14,184 nt of DNA from JAYPLE01 sp047627515 (GTDB taxonomy: Bacteria > Bacteroidota > Bacteroidia > Cytophagales > Cyclobacteriaceae). Shown here piece by piece: positions 7,357 through 12,061 of this stretch. Under the pieces are notes generated by a model. It saw nothing but the letters and a program-made list of their open reading frames with translations, was not told the origin of the DNA and ran no database searches. The DNA lies in contig JBLHTU010000091.1 in NCBI GenBank assembly GCA_047627515.1, positions 1 to 14,184 of the forward strand, read 5' to 3'. The position numbers and the translations under genes were made by a program. Numbering within the stretch: position 1 is the first letter of the stretch; each line of letters opens with the position of its first letter.

Positions 7357-7553
7357 GGGGAAACCAAAGCTCATAATGACGAAGATTAAATCACCATGCG
7401 TAGGCTACGGGTGTCTCTATGGAAGCAGCCAACAGGCTTTCACAAGCATAATTACTCAAGACAGCGGAAATGAAAAATGATTTTACCGTCGTTGATGACC
7501 GTGAATTCTAGTTCAGTATAGTTTCTTATAGTAGATACATCATCCGGTCGATG
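7357..7553. other. Intergenic stretch without recognisable gene
   Basis: These 197 bases lie between the remnant and a convergent minus-strand gene. A 26-codon plus-strand frame from about 7395 (MRRLRVSLWKQ) has no supporting feature, and no hairpin terminator for the facing gene is obvious. Confidence 0.3.
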
Positions 7554-7772
7554 TTAGAAATTCCTCATCAAATGAGGTTCATATTCACAACTGGCTGGGT
7601 CTCCAACTGTGCACGAAATAATTCGTTCACTAGACGGCGGATCTGGACCCATCACAAAGCTTTTGATATGTAGTTGGGTAGCATTTCTAAAAAGTTCTAG
7701 CGTTTCACTATTTACATTAGCTGGTGCGCCTAACAATGACTCTTCAATGTCGATTGCCTGTAATATCTCCAT
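7554..7772 (-). CDS. Small hypothetical protein
   Basis: This 72-residue protein is not recognised. It starts MEILQAIDIEESLLGAP and is acidic in its first half, with two cysteines near the end (ISCTVGDPASCEYEPH). It has no signal peptide or membrane segment, so if real it is cytoplasmic or a fragment. An in-frame stop lies four codons upstream of the ATG at 7772, which fixes that as the start. It lies 35 bp downstream of the small lipoprotein gene on the same strand; the pair could be an operon, or two pieces of one longer decayed gene. A 15-base string in its start region recurs at about 4150 in a remnant on the same strand. Confidence 0.45.
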   Translation of the reverse strand: MEILQAIDIEESLLGAPANVNSETLELFRNATQLHIKSFVMGPDPPSSERIISCTVGDPASCEYEPHLMRNF

Positions 7773-7807
7773 CTTCGTTTAAACTAATGCTATACTCAGG
7801 TTATAGT

Positions 7808-8032
7808 TTAGCTGTTTTGTATAAACTCCACAAAACAAAAATTTGTAAGTGTGTCACATAACTCATATACGACTAAACCCTGAAATTGGGTGTTAGTACT
7901 GTCAACGTTCACAATCCAGGCGTTTTGATAATACGAATCATCGAGTACCATCTCATCCTCTTTCCCACAAAAGCTAAGTATAAAGCCTAATGATAAAAGG
8001 TAGATGGTTTTGAAACTTAAATTTAGAGGCAT
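7808..8032 (-). CDS. Small putative lipoprotein
   Basis: This 74-residue protein has an N-terminal hydrophobic segment followed by a lipobox-like LSFC (Cys22) and then GKEDEM, so it is probably processed by signal peptidase II and anchored in a membrane facing the periplasm. The mature part is only about 50 residues (YQNAWIVNVDSTNTQ, then VVYELCDTLTNFCFVEF) and has two further cysteines. No family is recognised. It is short for a lipoprotein of this kind and is followed 35 bp later by another small ORF on the same strand, so truncation of a longer gene is possible. Confidence 0.55.
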   Translation of the reverse strand: MPLNLSFKTIYLLSLGFILSFCGKEDEMVLDDSYYQNAWIVNVDSTNTQFQGLVVYELCDTLTNFCFVEFIQNS

Positions 8033-8091
8033 CTTGTCTAAGTTAAAGTACTATTAAAGATATCGATATTTGACAAACATTCAGATCGTAG

Positions 8092-8113
8092 TGCCGCTCA
8101 TTGGCTTGCGGCA
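8092..8113 (+). repeat. Small hairpin upstream of minus-strand lipoprotein gene
   Basis: TGCCGC (8092-8097) pairs with GCGGCA (8108-8113) around a 10-base loop and is followed by ATCGTTTTGG. It resembles a weak plus-strand terminator, but no intact plus-strand gene precedes it. It lies 60 bases upstream of the lipoprotein start on the other strand. Confidence 0.35.
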
Positions 8114-8175
8114 TCGTTTTGGAAGAATATCCATCCTTGCTCAAATCTAATTTAACTGGGTGAATTCGATAGAGC

Positions 8176-8210
8176 GTAGACCGAGTCACGTAGACCGATA
8201 ATGACCTGCG
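8176..8210 (+). repeat. 14-bp-unit GC-rich repeat family, locus 2 (2 units plus flank)
   Basis: Two adjacent units, GTAGACCGAGTCAC and GTAGACCGATAATG, are followed by ACCTGCG. This is nearly identical in sequence and orientation to the right end of locus 1 (127-161), including the 7 bases after the last unit, so the two share a common end. It lies in an intergenic region without genes. Confidence 0.85.
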
Positions 8211-8452
8211 ATATGGCTTGGCGCCCCCGCTAACATAGCTTCGGGTTGAGCGTTGGTTTTAATAGTGTGGGGTGGGCAGCTAGTCTAAGGCCTTTTTTTC
8301 GTCCATATTAGCACTTACTTTATTTATTAGTTGTTAGGAGGGGAGCGAGGGTTCTTTTGTTGTGTAGGAAGTGATTATTTGCAAGTTGAATCTCATGCCT
8401 TTTTTTATCGTAAATTTTTATGTGACTTTCTCTGTAGAAGGCGTCTTAATAA
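8211..8452. other. Intergenic region upstream of the Gre-like gene
   Basis: It holds an imperfect inverted repeat: CGCTAAC at 8228-8234 against GTTGAGCG at 8245-8252, with one bulged G. A possible but unconvincing promoter (TTG near 8331, TTCTTTTG about 18 bases later) lies upstream of the structured leader. A TTG-started 79-codon frame (8331-8570) ends in an ATGA overlap with the next gene but has a Cys/Phe-rich, un-protein-like composition. Confidence 0.35.
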
Positions 8453-8521
8453 CGAAGTGAATTACTTCGAGAAATATGCAGAGGCGATCAATAACGTTTG
8501 TATTGATGGCCTCTGCATTTT
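8453..8521 (+). promoter_or_regulatory. Two stacked hairpins in the leader of the Gre-like gene
   Basis: The first hairpin is CGAAGT (8453-8458) with ACTTCG (8464-8469). The second is long: ATGCAGAGGC (8476-8485) pairs with GCCTCTGCAT (8509-8518), extended by ATCAAT (8487-8492) with ATTGAT (8502-8507) across a single G/G mismatch, leaving a 9-base loop and followed by TTTTA. It ends 46 bases before the start codon at 8567. It could be an attenuator, the terminator of an unseen small RNA, or an mRNA-stabilising structure. Confidence 0.6.
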
Positions 8522-8566
8522 ATCAGCATTACCCATTTTCTTTCACAAATTCTTAAACCAAACACT

Positions 8567-9037
8567 ATGAATAGCATAATCCAACCTGAAGTCATTAAGC
8601 TAGAAGCACACAATATTGCTGTAAGATACCTGGAGGAGGACCTCAAAGAGCTAAATCAACTTATTACAGAGAAACGTGATGATGAAGACGGAATTCCCCA
8701 AGGTCAGATTGATTCTGATTCACTGGCACATAACATGGAGGATCAGAATAATATATTAGCCATGAAGCAAAGAGTAATTTTCTTAAAAGCTCAGCTGGCA
8801 CTTATCAATAAGTACAAAGACGCTAAGCCAACGACTATTGTAGATCCAGGATCGCTGGTTTTTGTTCAAGATCAAGCGTTCTATATTTCTACGAGTGTTG
8901 AAAGTTTCAACTACAACGATCACAAAGTGACCTGTCTTTCTACAGAGGCACCAATCTATAAAGCAATGAAAGGTATGAAAGCTGGAGATAATTTTGAATG
9001 CAATAAAAAGAGTTACACAATTAAGAAGATTGCCTAA
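8567..9037 (+). CDS. GreA/GreB-like transcription elongation factor family protein
   Basis: This 156-residue protein matches the family in length (about 158) and layout. Residues about 10-85 form a helical hairpin or coiled coil (VRYLEEDLKELNQLI, then NILAMKQRVIFLKAQLAL). Residues about 90-156 form the FKBP-like C-terminal domain, ending STEAPIYKAMKGMKAGDNFE and YTIKKI, the hallmark 'SP...A..G...GD' and final beta strand. Gre proteins insert the hairpin into the RNA polymerase secondary channel to trigger transcript cleavage. Here the hairpin tip is DDEDGIPQGQIDSDS rather than the standard GDLSENAEY, so it may instead be one of the Gre-like factors that bind polymerase without cleavage activity. 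Transcribed alone. Confidence 0.75.
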   Translation: MNSIIQPEVIKLEAHNIAVRYLEEDLKELNQLITEKRDDEDGIPQGQIDSDSLAHNMEDQNNILAMKQRVIFLKAQLALINKYKDAKPTTIVDPGSLVFVQDQAFYISTSVESFNYNDHKVTCLSTEAPIYKAMKGMKAGDNFECNKKSYTIKKIA

Positions 9038-9042
9038 TCAGA

Positions 9043-9064
9043 CACCTATATAGGGTGGGTTTTT
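9043..9064 (+). terminator. Weak terminator after the Gre-like gene
   Basis: CACCT (9043-9047) can pair with GGGTG (9053-9057), with one wobble pair and a 5-base loop, followed by GG and five T. It begins 6 bases after the stop. The stem is short, so the call is tentative. Confidence 0.4.
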
Positions 9065-9139
9065 CTGGAACTGGAGTGAGTTATTAGGTTGGTTATGGGT
9101 CGCTGAAGAGCGGTCTTTTGTCACCTATGGGCAATGAGG

Positions 9140-9431
9140 CTAGGTTAGTGATAAATGTGTGCAAATCGACGAAATATTTTTCTGGTTTCTTTTGTTTTCA
9201 AGTCGTGCTATAGGAATGGCCGTAGTCACGTAAAATACAGCGAATGCAAATCCGGAGAGTAGGCCAAGTTGGGTATCGGAGAGGAGCAATTCTCTTTTAT
9301 GAATTCTTGAAGTATGACCAGTAATTGCCGATCTATGAAGTTAAATACGCACACCAAGGTCAGCATCACCAGAAGAAAATCCCGGTACACATTGCTTATT
9401 TCTTTTGCGTCGGTCGTTTCCTTGTTTTCAT
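9140..9431 (-). pseudogene. Decayed N-terminal fragment of an MFS (spinster-type) transporter
   Basis: Read on the minus strand, one frame gives NVYRDFLLVMLTLVCVFNF and FIDRQLLVILQEFIKE. The next frame continues with LLLSDTQLGLLSGFAFAVFY then VTTAIPIARL and NKRNQKNISSIC. This is the first transmembrane helix, the FIDRQ...L motif and the LSDTQLGLL...IPIARL(A)DR loop of spinster-like major facilitator transporters. Adding back one A after the ATG at 9431 (giving MKNKETTDAKE) and one G near 9292-9289 (giving IKEELLLSDTQLG) restores one frame. The copy stops at 9140 after about 95 of roughly 420 expected residues, and the rest of the gene is absent. It is a clear relic of a membrane transporter, not a functional gene. 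Confidence 0.85.
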
Positions 9432-9656
9432 AGAATTTCTAAAGAACCATATCCTGTATTTTATAATGGGAACTCATGGCCAGATACCAATGCTCTATTT
9501 AAGTTAATCCTAACTAAGCTGTTAATTGTCAGAATAAATACAATTTAATGAAGCAAGGGAGGTCGTAAGGTAGGCTCTTAAAAGGGCCTACTTCTACGAT
9601 AGTATTTGTCAAGGTGACTGGAATCGATCCTCCCGGCTAAATATGATTTACAGAAA
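9432..9656. other. Intergenic stretch downstream of lipoprotein gene
   Basis: No gene is seen. It contains the promoter-side remains of the transporter relic and the hairpin at 9563-9599. Confidence 0.4.
9563..9599. repeat. Long intergenic hairpin
   Basis: TCGTA (9563-9567) pairs with TACGA (9595-9599), and GTAGGC (9570-9575) with GCCTAC (9586-9591). The bases between them also pair except for one bulged C, giving a stem of about 15 bp with a short loop. Neither strand has a strong T run after it. It lies 58 bases past the stop of the minus-strand lipoprotein gene and may protect or end its mRNA. Confidence 0.5.
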
Positions 9657-10142
9657 TTATTTGATCCTCCTGTAGCTGCTAGACCCTCTATTCCCTATGG
9701 TACTAAGTTGATCTCCGTCTAATGTGAATGAAGTAGCCCATCTAGGCCAATCATTCATAAAATTGGGATGTTTGGCGATTATAGCCTCATGTATAATTGA
9801 GTCTCCCTCAATGGTATATTTACCAGAATTGGAAGTTAATCTGCCATAAGAACTAAGAATTTCTTCTTCAGACCATTCTTCACCCTCGGGAATTTCTGGC
9901 CAAGATTCAATGTTTTCCCAAGCTATTTCTACACTATAAAATCCCTCCGAATAAATAATTACACTCCTGTATGGAGTTGATTCTTCTCCCTCTGTATTGG
10001 TAATGGATGTTATTTCCCACGCTCCAAAAATGGAAGGCATTTCAGGCTCCTCAAGTATTGATTCTTCCATGTTATTTTCCTGCTGTGCCTGACAGCTAAA
10101 TAATAACCCTGCAACTAGCAGGTAAAACAGTGATTTTTGCAT
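9657..10142 (-). CDS. Lipocalin-like domain lipoprotein
   Basis: This 161-residue protein has a signal peptide ending in the lipobox LFSC (Cys17), so it is predicted to be lipid-anchored in the cell envelope. An acidic, glutamine-rich linker (about 18-37) leads into a beta-rich domain starting GAWEITSI (Gly40-x-Trp42), the G-x-W motif of lipocalin-like folds. Later strands include RSVIIYSEGFYSVEI, SGKYTIEGDSIIHEA and SFTLDGDQLSTIG. Lipocalin-like domains in Bacteroidota often bind small hydrophobic molecules, but no ligand can be read from the sequence. It appears monocistronic; its ATG at 10142 faces the repeat-bearing intergenic region. Confidence 0.75.
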   Translation of the reverse strand: MQKSLFYLLVAGLLFSCQAQQENNMEESILEEPEMPSIFGAWEITSITNTEGEESTPYRSVIIYSEGFYSVEIAWENIESWPEIPEGEEWSEEEILSSYGRLTSNSGKYTIEGDSIIHEAIIAKHPNFMNDWPRWATSFTLDGDQLSTIGNRGSSSYRRIK

Positions 10143-10290
10143 GATAGGTAGGTTTGTTTACTTTCAATATAATTACTTCTCATTTAGTAAACAAAAGCGT
10201 TAAACAATTCCCCAGTAAGTGCTTCTCCTTGGTATTAGGTATAAAATTGCTTTAAATACTAAACGCTGAGCATCAAAAAGTAGCTCGCAT
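10143..10290. other. Intergenic region before the large repeat array
   Basis: This AT-rich DNA should contain the promoter of the minus-strand lipoprotein gene. No clear promoter match or structure was found. At 10291 it gives way sharply to the GC-rich array. Confidence 0.35.
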
Positions 10291-10472
10291 ACTGACGTGG
10301 TCGACTAGACCGCTCTGGAGCGCATAGTCGGGGACGCCCAGTCTACGTGACTCGGTCTGGGACGCATAGTCTACACCACTCGGTCTGGTCGACCACGTCG
10401 GCGACGGCTAGTTGCGGACGGCTAGTCTACGCGACGCGGTCTGGGAAGCATAGCTGGGAGCGCCTAGTTGTC
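10291..10472 (-). repeat. 14-bp-unit GC-rich repeat array, locus 3 (13 units)
   Basis: The 182 bases divide exactly into thirteen 14-bp units. On the minus strand they include CCAGACCGCGTCGC, GTAGACTAGCCGTC, CGCAACTAGCCGTC, GCCGACGTGGTCGA, CCAGACCGAGTGGT, GTAGACTATGCGTC, CCAGACCGAGTCAC, GTAGACTGGGCGTC and CCCGACTATGCGCT. A CCAGACCGAGTC class and a GTAGACTATGCGTC class frequently alternate, giving a 28-bp period. GTAGACTATGCGTC is identical to a unit of locus 1, in the opposite orientation. There are no spacers, so this is not CRISPR; the period is not a multiple of three and no ORF spans it. Function unknown. Confidence 0.9.
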
Positions 10473-10568
10473 GGAATGGTAAATGTGTAACCAAATAACC
10501 AGGTAATTATGCATTCTTTAATTAGATTAATTTCGTACTATACATCTCTTGTATTACTAAATAGTAAG

Positions 10569-10617
10569 TTTACGATAGTATTAAATTTACGATTTAACAC
10601 CGGTTGACATCAGTCAA
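10569..10617 (+). promoter_or_regulatory. Candidate operator region of the copper cluster
   Basis: Two exact copies of TTTACGAT (10569-10576 and 10586-10593) are 17 bp apart, and a palindrome, TTGAC-ATCA-GTCAA, lies at 10604-10617, ending 11 bases before the start codon. Direct repeats of this spacing suit AraC-type regulators, and one is encoded two genes on. The link is inferred. Confidence 0.4.
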
Positions 10618-10628
10618 AATCATCTATC

Positions 10629-11363
10629 ATGAAAAAATACATCTACTTATTACTAATATTCTATTGCACTTTGTCAAGTGCACAAATCTCAAATAATGAA
10701 TTCGATACTACTATAGAGGATCATCTAAATGATCAGGATGCCTCTTCATTTGAATCTCCATCATTTCTAGCAAATGAATACACTTCTCTTGATCTCGAAG
10801 ATTATCTTCTGCTTCCAGGATCGCTCACTAGTTCAATTGATAAGTCCAAATCCTTGCAATTAAATATCCGATTCAAGGTAAATGGTGATTATTTAAGCAC
10901 CACAAAGGAAGAAGCAAGCGTAATTCCTTCTAGTAAAAATTATGATCAAATAAATGGAGGTCTTGAGTTCACTACCGAAAAGGAAGCAGTAAAAGCTGTC
11001 CTGAAAAAGTACAAAGAAATACTTGAGAGTCTAGATGCTACCAAATCCTATGCCTTGTTCACGGAAGACTCTCAAGTATTAGAGCAGGGCAAAATCGAAG
11101 GGACCTATCGTGATTATATTGCTAATCACATCGGCCCTGAACTATGCCACTTTTCTTCCTTCACTTTCAGCGAGTATGAGATCGAAGTGCAGGTGGATTT
11201 GCCATATGCATTTACAACAGAAACGTATATCTATAACATCGTCTTGAAGGAAGACGAACGAAGGATTGAGCGAAAAGCATCGGCTACTTCAATTCTCAAA
11301 AAACAAGAGAATGGCTCATGGCGCATCATAAAAACCCATAGTTCGTCAAGAGCTGTTAAGTAA
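10629..11363 (+). CDS. Exported NTF2-like (SnoaL/DUF4440-type) protein of the copper cluster
   Basis: This 244-residue protein has a signal peptide (about 1-19, ending LSSAQ) and is probably periplasmic or envelope-located. Residues about 20-110 are acidic and not recognised. Residues about 117-240 resemble the NTF2-like cone fold: a long first helix (AVKAVLKKYKEILESLD) and SYALFTEDSQVLEQGKIEG, then IANHIGPELCHFSSFTFSEY, and a last strand with NGSWRIIKTHSS. That closing 'G.W+I...H.S' pattern is typical of the DUF4440 group. The catalytic or binding role is unknown. It is the first gene of a co-directional run, 9 bp before the HMA-AraC regulator and two genes before a copper ATPase, so a role in copper handling is inferred from context only. 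Confidence 0.75.
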   Translation: MKKYIYLLLIFYCTLSSAQISNNEFDTTIEDHLNDQDASSFESPSFLANEYTSLDLEDYLLLPGSLTSSIDKSKSLQLNIRFKVNGDYLSTTKEEASVIPSSKNYDQINGGLEFTTEKEAVKAVLKKYKEILESLDATKSYALFTEDSQVLEQGKIEGTYRDYIANHIGPELCHFSSFTFSEYEIEVQVDLPYAFTTETYIYNIVLKEDERRIERKASATSILKKQENGSWRIIKTHSSSRAVK

Positions 11364-11372
11364 AAATTAAAA

Positions 11373-11933
11373 ATGAATACGCTCCACATCAAGAATATGG
11401 TTTGTGATCGCTGTAAGACAGTGATCAAAGACGAACTGAACGCTCTTGGTGTGGAAGTTCACTCCCTTGAATTAGGTGTACTAAAAATTGACCCAAAATC
11501 AGTTTCTCTTGAATCCATTGCTACTACCATTAAAGTGCATGGGTTTGAGATAATAGAAAATAAGGAAGAAATCCTTGTAGAGAGGATAAAGGTGTTTCTT
11601 ATTTCCATTGTTGAGAAGCTTCCGATTCAGCGAACGAATAAACTGTCATCGATGATTTCAGATCAATTGGAAAGAGACTATTCTGCATTAAGTAAGGTTT
11701 TCTCACAAAGGGAGCACATAACTATTGAGAGATATTTCCTGCGATTGAAACTGGAGAAGGTTAAAGAGCTGATTCAGGATGGTTCCCATTCCTTTTCTCA
11801 GATCGCCTCTATGCTTGATTATTCCAGCATAAATCATTTGTCCGGTCAGTTTAAACAAGAAACTGGCCTTAGTATGACTGAGTATAAATCCATGACCCAA
11901 TCGAATAGAATGCCACTTGACAAAATTGTGTAA
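11373..11933 (+). CDS. AraC-family regulator with N-terminal HMA metal-binding domain
   Basis: This 186-residue cytoplasmic protein fuses two domains. Residues 1-63 are a heavy-metal-associated (HMA) ferredoxin-like fold, with the metal motif MVCDRC (Cys11, Cys14). Residues about 95-175 are an AraC-type DNA-binding domain with two helix-turn-helix motifs: YFLRLKLEKVKELIQ leads into the second (FSQIASMLDYSSINHLSG, about 141-158), then QFKQETGLSMTEYKS. It lacks the usual AraC ligand-binding cupin, so the HMA domain probably serves as the sensor for copper or a similar soft metal. It follows the NTF2-like gene by 9 bp and precedes the copper ATPase by 128 bp, fitting a local regulator. The metal is inferred from the partner. 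Confidence 0.88.
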   Translation: MNTLHIKNMVCDRCKTVIKDELNALGVEVHSLELGVLKIDPKSVSLESIATTIKVHGFEIIENKEEILVERIKVFLISIVEKLPIQRTNKLSSMISDQLERDYSALSKVFSQREHITIERYFLRLKLEKVKELIQDGSHSFSQIASMLDYSSINHLSGQFKQETGLSMTEYKSMTQSNRMPLDKIV

Positions 11934-12015
11934 ATCAAATCCATAATTATGAAGTTGCTTCCATGTTGCTCCTCCGAACTTTGTTTCAGTAAAATGCCAA
12001 TGTTGTGAACTGAGT

Positions 12016-12029
12016 CCCGAAGTTTCGGG
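12016..12029. promoter_or_regulatory. Palindrome between regulator and copper ATPase gene
   Basis: CCCGAA-GT-TTCGGG is a perfect 6-bp inverted repeat 32 bases upstream of the ATPase start codon. Without a T run it is not a standard terminator. It could be an operator, an mRNA processing hairpin, or a common intergenic palindrome of this lineage. Confidence 0.4.
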
Positions 12030-12061
12030 GCGAATTCCATTTGACAAAACAGCTTATACCT

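Noticed and set aside
7292..7480. Plus-strand 62-codon ORF MPWKKSRSVLPD
   Set aside because: It overlaps the more protein-like coiled-coil remnant in another frame and has no motif of its own.
8331..8570. 79-codon ORF with ATGA overlap to the Gre-like gene
   Set aside because: It starts at TTG, is unusually rich in Cys and Phe, and spans the leader hairpins; the overlap alone is weak evidence.
9325..9507. Plus-strand 60-codon ORF MPIYEVKYAHQG
   Set aside because: It is antisense to the transporter relic, whose minus-strand similarity explains the open frame.
10291..10472. CRISPR array interpretation of the 14/28-bp units
   Set aside because: Units are contiguous with no unique spacers and vary in sequence, and no cas gene is present.
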